A stretch of 64,000 bases of DNA from 20CM-4-69-16 sp035637455 (GTDB lineage Bacteria; Gemmatimonadota; Gemmatimonadetes; Gemmatimonadales; GWC2-71-9): NCBI GenBank assembly GCA_035637455.1, contig DASPXE010000227.1:20125-84124 (forward strand). Reading direction: 5' to 3'. How positions within the stretch are numbered: position 1 is the stretch's first letter; every line of letters begins with the position of its first letter. The position numbers and the translations under genes are program-made. Positions 44,768 through 52,556 of this stretch are shown here, piece by piece. A model generated the notes under the pieces. The model worked only from the letters and a program-made list of their open reading frames with translations. It searched no databases and had not been told where the DNA came from.

Positions 44768-45438
44768 ACGCTCTCCATGAACCGCTGGTACACCCCGGCC
44801 GGGTCCTTGGCCATGGTGATCGGCCGGCCGACCACGAGGTGGGTCGCACCACAGCGCACGGCGTCGTCCGGTGCGACGGTCCGAGCCTGGTCGCCGGGCG
44901 CGTCCCCGGGCGTGCGCACGCCGGGCACCACGATCCAGGGATCGGGCCCGAGCGCCGCGCGCAGCAGGGCCAACTCGCGCCCCGAGGCCACGACCCCGCG
45001 CAGACCCGCTTGCAGCGCCAGCCGGGCGAGGCGCTCCGCTTCCAAGCCCAAGTCGGGGACGCCGCGGCCCACGACCTGCTCGAAGCCCGCCGCGTCGTGC
45101 GACGTGAGGACCGTGACGCCCACGAGCGCCAGCTCGTCCGCGGCCTGCGCAGCGGCGGCGAGCATGGCAGCTCCGCCGAGACAGTGCACTGTCGCCATCG
45201 CCACGCCCAGATCGCGCGCCGCGGTCACGGCACCTGCCACCACGCTCGGGATGTCGTGCCACTTGAGGTCCAAGAAGACGTGCATGCCGCGCGCCTGGAA
45301 CTCCCGCACCAGCGCCGGTCCTTCACGGACGTAGAGCAGCGACCCGAGCTTCGCCCACTTCAGGGCGGGAAGCCGTCCCGCGAGTGCGAGTGCGTCGCGA
45401 CCGCTCGGCAGGTCGAAGGCGACCACGAGCTCAGCCAC
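44764..45438 (-). CDS. pyrF: Orotidine 5'-phosphate decarboxylase
   Basis: Last step of UMP synthesis. A 224-residue barrel: LVVAFDLPSGRDAL, the catalytic Lys/Asp set in VFLDLKWHDIPSVV, and the phosphate-binding VVPGVRTPG and VVGRPITMAKDPAGVYQ. I chose GTG 45438, which overlaps the pyrD stop by 8 bases. Confidence 0.95.
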   Translation of the reverse strand: MAELVVAFDLPSGRDALALAGRLPALKWAKLGSLLYVREGPALVREFQARGMHVFLDLKWHDIPSVVAGAVTAARDLGVAMATVHCLGGAAMLAAAAQAADELALVGVTVLTSHDAAGFEQVVGRGVPDLGLEAERLARLALQAGLRGVVASGRELALLRAALGPDPWIVVPGVRTPGDAPGDQARTVAPDDAVRCGATHLVVGRPITMAKDPAGVYQRFMESV

Positions 45439-46270
45439 GGGCAAGCTCCCGCGCCACGCGCTCGGGCACACGCGGGTCGGCCAGAGCCGCGGTGCCGATG
45501 GCAAGCAGCGATGCCCCTGCGGACAGATACTGGCGGGCGTCGTGCGCGCTCCCGATGCCGCCCACCCCGATCACGGGCAACCCGAGCTGGCTGGCGACCT
45601 TGTGCGTCGCGAGCACGCCGATCGGCAGTAACGCGGGCCCGCTCACACCGCCCGAGCCGTTGGCCAGCCGGCCATCGAGCCGGCCGGGAATGGTGTTCAC
45701 GAGCGTCACGGCGTCGGCGCCCTCGTCCTGCGCGATGCGCGCCATCGCCACGATGTCGGGCAGCACCGGCGAGAGCTTGACCGAAATCGGCTTGGTCGCG
45801 GCGGCGCGGCAGCGGCGCACCAGCTCCCGCAGCCCTTCAGGCGTCGCTCCGAACTCGAGGCCGCCCGAGGTGGTGTTGGGGCAGGACGCATTGATTTCGA
45901 ACGCGGTGATCACCGCTTGGCCGGTGAGCCCTGCAATCACTTCGACGTAGTCCGTCACCGTCGCGCCGGCCACGTTTACCAGCACGCGGGCGCGCTTGAG
46001 CCGGGCCGCGAGCCACGGCAGCTCGTGCTCGCGCACGGTCGCGAGCCCCGGGTTCGCGAGGCCCACCGCGTTCAGCATGCCGCCGGCGAACTCCGCCACG
46101 CGCGGCGCGGCGTGGCCCTGCCGCGGCTTCGGAGTCACGGCCTTGGTGATGATACCTCCCAAGGCGTCGAGGTCGATGACACCCTGTACCTCCCGGCCGA
46201 AGCCGGCGGTACCGGAGGCGAGCAGGACGGGGTTTGGGAAGTCGACGCCGAAGACCCGAACCGCCGTCAC
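45431..46270 (-). CDS. pyrD: Dihydroorotate dehydrogenase, class 1B catalytic subunit
   Basis: Oxidises dihydroorotate to orotate with FMN. A 279-residue barrel: NPVLLASGTAGFGRE, GGIITKAVTPKPRQGH, and INASCPNTTSGGLEFG with the catalytic cysteine of class 1 enzymes (class 2 uses serine). IGVGGIGSAHDARQYLSAGA is the phosphate site. Class 1B enzymes work with PyrK, which is absent from the window. GTG start overlaps the previous stop (GTGA). Confidence 0.94.
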   Translation of the reverse strand: MTAVRVFGVDFPNPVLLASGTAGFGREVQGVIDLDALGGIITKAVTPKPRQGHAAPRVAEFAGGMLNAVGLANPGLATVREHELPWLAARLKRARVLVNVAGATVTDYVEVIAGLTGQAVITAFEINASCPNTTSGGLEFGATPEGLRELVRRCRAAATKPISVKLSPVLPDIVAMARIAQDEGADAVTLVNTIPGRLDGRLANGSGGVSGPALLPIGVLATHKVASQLGLPVIGVGGIGSAHDARQYLSAGASLLAIGTAALADPRVPERVARELARG

Positions 46271-47790
46271 AGCGAGTCCCGGGGGGTGGGTTGGTCGGCG
46301 GGGCGCACGCGGCGCACCGGTCCGTCGTCGCGCTTCCCGGACGGGCGCGGCGCCCCGCGCGGCCGGTCCGCCGCGGGGGAGGCGGGCGGCGCCGCTGCCA
46401 GCGTCCCGACAGGCGGTGGATCGAGCATCGGGCCGCGCGGGCCGGGCACGGGCGGCGCGACGCGCCCGAAGAGCAGCAGCTCCGGTAGCGCCGCTCGCTC
46501 CACGCCGAGCGTCTGCGCCAGCGAATCCTCAGCCGCCGCGAACGCGGGGCTGACGTCGCCGTGCAGCGCGAGCGTATACGGCGACACGGGGTAGCGCGCA
46601 TCGAGCACGGCGATCAGCGAATCGCGCGCGTCCGGAAGCAACGCCAGGGCCGCCACCACGGCCTTGGGCGCGAACACCGAGCCGGGATGCGCTGCGGCGA
46701 AGGCGACGAACAGCCGCGCCGCCAGACGCGGTGCTCCCACGGAGTCGCGGGTCAGCTCGGCCATGCGGAATTGGCTGCCCTCCGCGACGTCCTCGGAGTC
46801 GAGCACGCGCCGTAGTAACGCCTCGAGCACGCGCGTCTCGCCGGCCGCAGCGCCCTGGCGGAGGCGGCCCAGCCGGGCCTGCACCGCGACCAGGTCTGCC
46901 ATGCTGTCCGCCTGAGCGGCCAACGCCCGGAGCACGCGCACCTGCGCCTGCTGCCCCTCGAGCGAATCCGGCACGAGGCCGACGACCTGGGCATAGCGTG
47001 CCTCGGCCGCTGGGGCGCGCCCGACGGCCAACAGCCGGTCGCCATCGGCGAGCAGCAGGCGGCCGCGCGCACCCGCGGGCACCCGCGCTCGCACGAGCAG
47101 CGCGTCCAGGGTCCGACTGGCCGTGTCCGGTCCCGTCGCGCGGGCCACGTCCTCGAGCAGCGGCCCCCAATCAGCTTCGCGGAACCTGCCGCGTGCCAGC
47201 GTATCCAGCAGCGCCACCGCGTCTGGCATGCGTCCCGCCGCCAGCAGGACGCGAGCCCGTGCCGACGGCGCTGCGGCCGCCGTCGACCGGCCGTACCACT
47301 CCGCAGCGGCGGCAGCGTCGCCGGCGAGCTCGGCGGCGCGCCCCGCGAGCAACGCGGCTTGGGAGCGCCGCCGGGCGTCGCGCGATCTCATCACCTCCAC
47401 AAGCGGGCCGGCGGCCCCGCCGGGCGCGTTCGCCGCCAGGGCGCATTCGGCCAGCGCGAGCGCGGCGCGCTCGCGCAGCGCCTCCGACCGCGACGCGCGC
47501 AGGGCCGTCTCGAGCGGGGCGGTCGCACGGTCGCAGGCGCCGCTCTTAGCGAGCCCCTCCCCCTGCAGCACGAGCGCCGGCGTGGCCCAGCGGCTCCGGG
47601 GGTGGCGCGCGGCGACGGATTCGGCCTTTACCGCTGCCCGCGCCCAATAGGAGCGCGCGTCGAGCGAGCCACCCCGCTCCTCAGCCTGTTGCGCGTGCTT
47701 CGCGAGCTGCTCCGCGCTCCACATCGCGTTGTAATAGACGCATCCTGCGGCACCGCTCAGCGCCAAGAGCAGGATCGGCGCGCGGCTCAC
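46267..47790 (-). CDS. Large TPR-like lipoprotein
   Basis: A 507-residue exported protein with lipobox SGAAGC at residue 17 and a long all-helical alanine-rich solenoid (TPR/Sel1-like pairs such as AAELAGDAAAAAEWYGRST and GRAPAAEARYAQVVGLVPDS). A proline/arginine-rich tail of about 60 residues follows. No enzyme motif. It lies between the amidase and pyrD with 4-base overlaps on both sides; a cell-envelope role is possible. Confidence 0.78.
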   Translation of the reverse strand: MSRAPILLLALSGAAGCVYYNAMWSAEQLAKHAQQAEERGGSLDARSYWARAAVKAESVAARHPRSRWATPALVLQGEGLAKSGACDRATAPLETALRASRSEALRERAALALAECALAANAPGGAAGPLVEVMRSRDARRRSQAALLAGRAAELAGDAAAAAEWYGRSTAAAAPSARARVLLAAGRMPDAVALLDTLARGRFREADWGPLLEDVARATGPDTASRTLDALLVRARVPAGARGRLLLADGDRLLAVGRAPAAEARYAQVVGLVPDSLEGQQAQVRVLRALAAQADSMADLVAVQARLGRLRQGAAAGETRVLEALLRRVLDSEDVAEGSQFRMAELTRDSVGAPRLAARLFVAFAAAHPGSVFAPKAVVAALALLPDARDSLIAVLDARYPVSPYTLALHGDVSPAFAAAEDSLAQTLGVERAALPELLLFGRVAPPVPGPRGPMLDPPPVGTLAAAPPASPAADRPRGAPRPSGKRDDGPVRRVRPADQPTPRDSL

Positions 47791-49043
47791 GTCCCGCCTT
47801 CCGGTGCCGCGACGAGCTTGTGCTCAAACTCGAGCAGATACGCCACGACGCCATCGGCGATCGCCGAGGCGATCTTGTGCTGGCCGAGACTGGACGCGAG
47901 AAACGCTCCATCGGTGCGGTTGGTCGCGAAACCGGTCTCGACGAGGATGGCCGGGCGCCGCGCCGTGGTCAGCACCATGAAGCCCGCCTGCTGCACCCCG
48001 CGGCCTCCGCCCGGATGTACGGCGACGACTTTATCCTGCACGAGCTCCGCCAGCCGCGCCGACTCGCGCAGGTACTCGTTGAGTTGGAGGTCTTTCAAGA
48101 TGAAGTCGACGGGGCCGCGCGAGCCGCCCGCGGGGGCCGTCTCGAACCGGAGTGCCTCGTTCTCCATTTTGGCGACGCGCTCCTGGTCCTCGGTCTTCGC
48201 ATCGGACAAGAAGTACGTCTCTACGCCGCTGGTCCGCTCGACGTTTCTCCCGTCCGGCATGGCGTTCACGTGGACGCTGACGAAGAGGTCGCAGTCCGCA
48301 TGACACAGCGCGCCGCGGTCCGCGAGATCGACCAGCGTGTCGGTCGTGCGGGTGAGCGTGGCCGGGATGCCCCGCCGCGCCAGCTCGGCGCGCAACAGCC
48401 GCGCGACCGCGAGCGTGATGTCCTTCTCAACCAGTCCCCCGGAGAAGTACCGGCCCGGATTCCCCGGGTCCGCGCCGCCGTGTCCGGGATCGATCACGAC
48501 CGCGTGGTGGTGGCGCAGGCCGGTGAGCGGATGGGGCCCGAGGGCGGGCCGACCGGCCGGCGGAGAGGCAGGGGCGGCCGGCGGGGAGGGAACGGGGGAA
48601 GCAGCCGGGGAGGCGGAGGGGACGGAGGGAGGCGCCGCGGCGACGGCTCCCGCGACCGGAAGCTCCTCCAGTCGCGTAGCCGCCGGATTCCAGTGATAGC
48701 GCGCCCCCAGCGCCCGCGGCACGCAGTCGGCGAGCCAGTGCAGCGGCAGGAACAGTGTGTCGCGGGTCACATAGGGCTCTCCCACGAGTCCGTAAACCAC
48801 GCCGCCCGCGCGCACGAACGGCGCGCCCAGCTGAAACACGAACGCCGCGCCGGCGAGCACCACTGTCGCGCGCGACCCCTCGAGCGCCACCGTGAGGCCG
48901 AGCGGTCCCCCGAGCAGCGGCGCCGCCACGGCCGCGCTGCCGCGCTCCAGCGTGATGGGAACGATCGTCTGGCCGCGCGGCGTGGCGATCACGACCGTCG
49001 GCGGCGGCGTGATCCCGAGGAGGAGGCAAGCGAGCCGGATCAT
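47787..49043 (-). CDS. N-acetylmuramoyl-L-alanine amidase
   Basis: Zinc amidase that cuts the peptidoglycan lactyl-peptide bond. A 418-residue protein. The N-terminal part (about 20-125) resembles a copper-amine-oxidase-like stalk domain (YVTRDTLFLPLHWLAD). A Pro/Ala/Ser linker follows, then an Amidase_3 domain from about 180: VVIDPGHGGADPGNPG (first zinc His), GLVEKDITLAVARLL, FVSVHVNAM and PAILVETGFATN with the catalytic Glu. The ATG overlaps the smpB stop as ATGA. Confidence 0.92.
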   Translation of the reverse strand: MIRLACLLLGITPPPTVVIATPRGQTIVPITLERGSAAVAAPLLGGPLGLTVALEGSRATVVLAGAAFVFQLGAPFVRAGGVVYGLVGEPYVTRDTLFLPLHWLADCVPRALGARYHWNPAATRLEELPVAGAVAAAPPSVPSASPAASPVPSPPAAPASPPAGRPALGPHPLTGLRHHHAVVIDPGHGGADPGNPGRYFSGGLVEKDITLAVARLLRAELARRGIPATLTRTTDTLVDLADRGALCHADCDLFVSVHVNAMPDGRNVERTSGVETYFLSDAKTEDQERVAKMENEALRFETAPAGGSRGPVDFILKDLQLNEYLRESARLAELVQDKVVAVHPGGGRGVQQAGFMVLTTARRPAILVETGFATNRTDGAFLASSLGQHKIASAIADGVVAYLLEFEHKLVAAPEGGT

Positions 49044-49495
49044 CCGCGTCGGGCCCGCATATGGCGGGCGAGCTCCCGCTCTTCGGCCCTGCGCTTCAAC
49101 TCCTCGCGCTTGTCGTGCAGCTGCTTCGCTTTGGCGAGCGCGATCGCAACCTTGGCGACGCCGTCCTTGAAGTACAGCTCGAGCGGGACGATGGTGAGGC
49201 CCTTACGGCTCGTGCCGCCGATCAGCTTGCGGATCTCGTGCGCGTGGAGCAGCAGCTTGCGGGAGCGGGCGGGAGGCGGGTTGTTGTAGCTCCCCGGCAA
49301 GTAGGCCGCGATCGTCAGGCCCTCGAGCCATACCTCACCGCGCTTCACGTGCGCGTAGGCCTCGCCGAGGCTCGCCTTGCCAGCCCGCAATGACTTGACC
49401 TCCGTTCCCGTAAGCACGAGGCCGGCCTCCCACGTCTCAAGGAGATGGTAGTCATGTCGCGCCCGTGGGTTGCGGGCGATGGCGAGCTTATCCAC
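49040..49495 (-). CDS. smpB: SsrA-binding protein SmpB
   Basis: Delivers tmRNA to stalled ribosomes. A 151-residue protein: NPRARHDYHLLETWEAGLVL, GTEVKSLRAGKASLGEAYA, HEIRKLIG and the basic C-terminal tail (KQLHDKREELKRR) that reads like mRNA in the ribosome. GTG start with no ribosome site; a promoter places the transcript start only about 5 bases upstream. Confidence 0.96.
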   Translation of the reverse strand: MDKLAIARNPRARHDYHLLETWEAGLVLTGTEVKSLRAGKASLGEAYAHVKRGEVWLEGLTIAAYLPGSYNNPPPARSRKLLLHAHEIRKLIGGTSRKGLTIVPLELYFKDGVAKVAIALAKAKQLHDKREELKRRAEERELARHMRARRG

Positions 49496-49506
49496 CGGGC
49501 ATGGGC

Positions 49507-49535
49507 AAGATAGAAACCGGGCTGAGAGCGGTCAA
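49507..49535 (-). promoter_or_regulatory. Promoter for smpB and following genes
   Basis: TTGACC (49530-49535) and TATCTT (49507-49512) lie 17 bases apart on the minus strand. The predicted start near 49500 leaves a leader of about 5 bases, so the mRNA would be nearly leaderless. Confidence 0.75.
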
Positions 49536-49543
49536 GCCAAGAG

Positions 49544-49573
49544 TTGACTTGAGGTTATACCGCCGTCTATATT
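49544..49573 (+). promoter_or_regulatory. Promoter for tRNA-Leu
   Basis: TTGACT (49544-49549) and TATATT (49568-49573) with an 18-base spacer on the plus strand; the tRNA begins 18 bases after the -10 box. It stands back to back with the smpB promoter, 8 bases apart. Confidence 0.8.
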
Positions 49574-49590
49574 CGCCGTTCCGCGCATGC

Positions 49591-49675
<85 letters not shown>

Positions 49676-49681
49676 GCGACG

Positions 49682-51145
49682 TCAGTAGCGTGGCAGCGAC
49701 GAATCCACGTTCACCGCCCACGCATCGATCCCGCCGCGCAGGCTGCGCACTTTCGCAAAGCCCGCCGCCTTCAAGATCTCGAGCGCCTTGAGCGAGCGCG
49801 CGCCGTGGTGGCAGTGCGTCACGACTGCACGGTGACCGTCCAGCTCTCCCAGGCGGTCCGGCAGTTCGCCCAACGGAATGAGGACAGCACCAGCGATGTG
49901 GGCGATCTCGTACTCGTGCGGCTCGCGCACGTCGATCACGAGGAGATCCGGGTTCCCTTCCCACTCCGCCTTGAGATCCTGCGCGGTGATCTCCGCTCCG
50001 TCATAGGACGGCTCGGCGCCGATCCCACAGAACGCTTCGTAGTCGATCAGCTCGGTGACGCTGGGATGGCTGCCGCACACCGGGCAGTCGGGATCCTTCT
50101 CGAGCTTGAGCTCCCGGAACTGGAGCTTCAACGCGTCGAACAGCACCAGGCGTCCGATGAGCGGCTCGCCCGCGCCGAGAATCAGCTTGATCGTCTCCAT
50201 CGCCTGAAGCGACCCGATGATCCCGGGGAGCACGCCCAACACACCGCCCTCGGCGCACGAGGGCACCAGTCCCGGGGGCGGTGGCTCGGCGTACAGGCAA
50301 CGGTAGCACGGGCCGGCTTTGGCGTAGAACACCGACGCCTGTCCCTCGAATCGAAAGATCGAGCCGTACACGTTCGGCTTGCCGAGCAGCACGCAGGCGT
50401 CGTTTACGAGATAGCGGGTCGGGAAGTTGTCGGTGCCATCCGCCACGATGTCGAAATCGCGGATGATGTCGAGTGCGTTCTCCGATGTGAGGCGCGTCTC
50501 GAAGGCCTCGACCCGGACATTCGGATTCAGGTCGCGGATGCGCTCGGTCGCCGATTCGAGCTTCGGCTTTCCCACCGCGGCCGTACCGTGGATGATCTGC
50601 CGCTGCAGGTTCGTCTTGTCCACGACGTCGAAGTCGACGAGACCGATCGTCCCCACGCCGGCGGCTGCCAGATACAGCGCGGCCGGAGAGCCGAGCCCGC
50701 CGGCGCCCACGAGCAGCACGCGCGCGGCTTTGAGTCGCTTCTGCCCCTCTACCCCGACATCGGGAAGGATCAGGTGGCGCGAATACCGCAGAATCTCCTC
50801 GTGCGACAGGTTGGGTAGCGGCGCAGCGTGCTCCGTCCCTGCATGCACCGCCGTCGCCATCGTGCCCCCTGACCCTCCGGCGATACTCGGGATGATCGAA
50901 ACAGTGTCGCCCGACCGCACCGGCGTCTCCTGGGCGGAGAGCTGGCGAATGTCCCGATCGTTCAGGTAGACGTTGACAAAGCTGCGCAACCGCCCGTCGT
51001 CGGCAAACAGGTGTTTGCGCAGTGCGCTGTGCTCGCCGGACAGCCGGTCCAGGAGCTCACCGATGCTGGCGGCCTCCACCTGCACGGCGTCGCGGCCGCC
51101 CACGTAGGGGCGCAGCGGTGTGGGGATCAAGACGGTCACTGCCAT
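49682..51145 (-). CDS. moeZ: CysO-like sulfur carrier fused to MoeZ (E1-like adenylyltransferase plus rhodanese)
   Basis: One 487-residue frame with three parts. Residues 1-94: a MoaD/ThiS/CysO ubiquitin-like carrier (VTVLIPTPLRPYVGG, FVNVYLNDRDIR, SIIPSIAGG). Residues 96-370: a ThiF/MoeB E1-like domain that adenylates the carrier C-terminus (RYSRHLILPDVGVEGQ, LLVGAGGLGSPAALYL) with two CxxC zinc pairs (CYRC, CPVC). Residues about 385-487: a rhodanese domain with catalytic C445 in THCHHGARS. Such carriers need a free diglycine end; here AGG (89-91) is followed by SGGT and then MoeZ without a stop. An internal ATG (50860) with AGGGGG 4-5 bases upstream could also give free MoeZ. It is next to mec and cysM, as the CysO-CysM-Mec path predicts. 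Confidence 0.92.
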   Translation of the reverse strand: MAVTVLIPTPLRPYVGGRDAVQVEAASIGELLDRLSGEHSALRKHLFADDGRLRSFVNVYLNDRDIRQLSAQETPVRSGDTVSIIPSIAGGSGGTMATAVHAGTEHAAPLPNLSHEEILRYSRHLILPDVGVEGQKRLKAARVLLVGAGGLGSPAALYLAAAGVGTIGLVDFDVVDKTNLQRQIIHGTAAVGKPKLESATERIRDLNPNVRVEAFETRLTSENALDIIRDFDIVADGTDNFPTRYLVNDACVLLGKPNVYGSIFRFEGQASVFYAKAGPCYRCLYAEPPPPGLVPSCAEGGVLGVLPGIIGSLQAMETIKLILGAGEPLIGRLVLFDALKLQFRELKLEKDPDCPVCGSHPSVTELIDYEAFCGIGAEPSYDGAEITAQDLKAEWEGNPDLLVIDVREPHEYEIAHIAGAVLIPLGELPDRLGELDGHRAVVTHCHHGARSLKALEILKAAGFAKVRSLRGGIDAWAVNVDSSLPRY

Positions 51146-51579
51146 ACGACTTTCCGCTCCTCTATGGTGATGGACTCTTCGTCGAACGCCGCGCGATCGT
51201 CCGACAGCGTCCAGCTCTTCATTTCCGCCGCGTGCCCGCGTGTCACTCCCAGAATCACGTACGAGAGCCACGGCCACGCGTGCTCCCGGTCGAACGTGGA
51301 GGGCACCGCCGCGTGGTCGGGGTGTGAGTGATACACCCCGATCACCTCGAGCCCGTCGCGGTCGAGCCGCTCCTGCGCGCGGCGGAACGACACGGGATCG
51401 ATGAGATAGCGATTCCGCGCAGCGTCCGTCCGCTGATTCACGAGCGGCACGAGTGCTACCGCTATCTTGCGGGCGCCGTCGGCCGTGCCGCCGATCAGCC
51501 CGCACGCTTCGGCTGGATAATCGGCTTCGCCGTGCCGTCGGATCGCCGTCGCGTGCCGCAGCTCGAGGACGAGGGTCAT
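51136..51579 (-). CDS. mec: Mec-type JAMM/MPN+ metalloprotease
   Basis: A 147-residue JAB-domain zinc hydrolase related to deubiquitinases. The catalytic glutamate is in YPAEACGLIGG and the zinc site is YHSHPDHAAVPSTFD (HxH, then S-x-x-D). In Mycobacterium tuberculosis the homologue Mec cuts newly made cysteine from the CysO C-terminus. It lies between cysM (ATGA overlap) and the carrier-MoeZ fusion (10-base overlap). Here it may also have to cut the diglycine junction of the fusion. Confidence 0.92.
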   Translation of the reverse strand: MTLVLELRHATAIRRHGEADYPAEACGLIGGTADGARKIAVALVPLVNQRTDAARNRYLIDPVSFRRAQERLDRDGLEVIGVYHSHPDHAAVPSTFDREHAWPWLSYVILGVTRGHAAEMKSWTLSDDRAAFDEESITIEERKVVWQ

Positions 51580-52556
51580 GCGGCGTCTCCCGCCAGACGC
51601 CGGCGCTCGCTCAGATAACGGTACCCCGAATCGGGAGCGATGACCACGACGACGGCGGTCGGGCGGTCAGGCGGTCGGCCGGTCAGGACGCGCTCCGCGG
51701 CCACGAGCGCGGCCCCAGTGGACCAACCCACGAAGAGGCCGGCCTCGCGCGCCAGACGGCGCACCGCTCGGTCCGCCTCCTCTGTCTCGACGAACTCCGT
51801 CAAGTCGGGCAGCATGGGATCGTAGATCCCCGGCACGATGGCGGTCTCGAGGTGCTTCAAGCCTTCGAGCCCATGGAATGGGCCATCCGGTTGCACCGCG
51901 ACGAGCTCGACCCGAGGACTCAATTCCTTCAAACGCCTGCCGGTTCCCACGAGCGTGCCGGTCGTGCCCACGCCGGCGACGAAATGCGTGACCCGGCCGG
52001 CCGTTTGTCGCCAGATCTCTGCGGCGGTCGTGAGATAGTGGGCCCGAGGGTTCGCGGGGTGGTTGTATTGGTCAGCGTACCAGAATTCACTGGATCGCTC
52101 CGCCGCGAGCCGACGCGCTTCGCGGATCGCGCCGTCGGAGCCTTCGAGCGGATCGGTGAAGACCACCTCCGCGCCGTAGGCGCCGAGCAGCGCCTGGCGC
52201 TCCGCGCTCGCGTTGCGGGGCACGCAGACCGTGACGCCGATCCCCGCGGCGGCGCCCAGCATGGCGTACGCGATCGCCGTATTGCCGCTCGACGCGTCGA
52301 GCAGCCGTTTACCCGGCAGCTCGCCCCGGGCGATCCCGTCTCGCAAGATGAATAGCGCAGCGCGGTCCTTTACCGAGCCGCCGGGGTTGAGCCACTCGGC
52401 CTTGAGAACGACGGACGGTCGAGGGCGGTCGAGGGCGGTCGAGGGCGGTATAGGGATCAGTGGCGTGTTGCCCACCAGCCCCCACAGTGCGGGTTCGCGG
52501 CCGGCCTCGACCGCCTGCGACCGCCTTTGACCGCCCTCGACCGCCGCCGTTTTCAC
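51576..52556 (-). CDS. cysM: PLP cysteine synthase, CysM type, with repeat insertions
   Basis: Fold-type II PLP enzyme of 326 residues making cysteine; the neighbours suggest CysO-thiocarboxylate and phosphoserine as substrates, by analogy with M. tuberculosis CysM. GNTPLIPI and the PLP lysine K63 in NPGGSVKDRA are present, as are SSGNTAIAYAMLG and GVGTTGTLVGTGR. The GTG at 52556 overlaps the sulfurtransferase stop (GTGA). Residues 3-19 and about 36-48 (STALDRPRPS) are encoded by arms of an inverted 10-bp tandem repeat, and about 291-301 by an 8-bp array. These segments are absent from typical CysM. Confidence 0.9.
   Translation of the reverse strand: MKTAAVEGGQRRSQAVEAGREPALWGLVGNTPLIPIPPSTALDRPRPSVVLKAEWLNPGGSVKDRAALFILRDGIARGELPGKRLLDASSGNTAIAYAMLGAAAGIGVTVCVPRNASAERQALLGAYGAEVVFTDPLEGSDGAIREARRLAAERSSEFWYADQYNHPANPRAHYLTTAAEIWRQTAGRVTHFVAGVGTTGTLVGTGRRLKELSPRVELVAVQPDGPFHGLEGLKHLETAIVPGIYDPMLPDLTEFVETEEADRAVRRLAREAGLFVGWSTGAALVAAERVLTGRPPDRPTAVVVVIAPDSGYRYLSERRRLAGDAA
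51654..51687. repeat. 8-bp tandem array inside the cysM 3' region
   Basis: Four units GGCGGTCG, GGCGGTCA, GGCGGTCG, GCCGGTCA in a row (51654-51685), then GG. On the coding strand they specify about residues 291-301 (TGRPPDRPTAV). The GGCGGTC core equals that of the arrays at the 5' end of the gene. Confidence 0.7.
52413..52549. repeat. Inverted pair of 10-bp tandem arrays inside the cysM 5' region
   Basis: Left array 52413-52449: about 3.7 copies of a GGGCGGTCGA unit. Right array 52501-52549: about four copies of the complementary CCGCCCTCGA-type unit, less perfect. They enclose about 50 bases coding for the conserved GNTPL core. The whole element stays in the reading frame. Confidence 0.8.
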
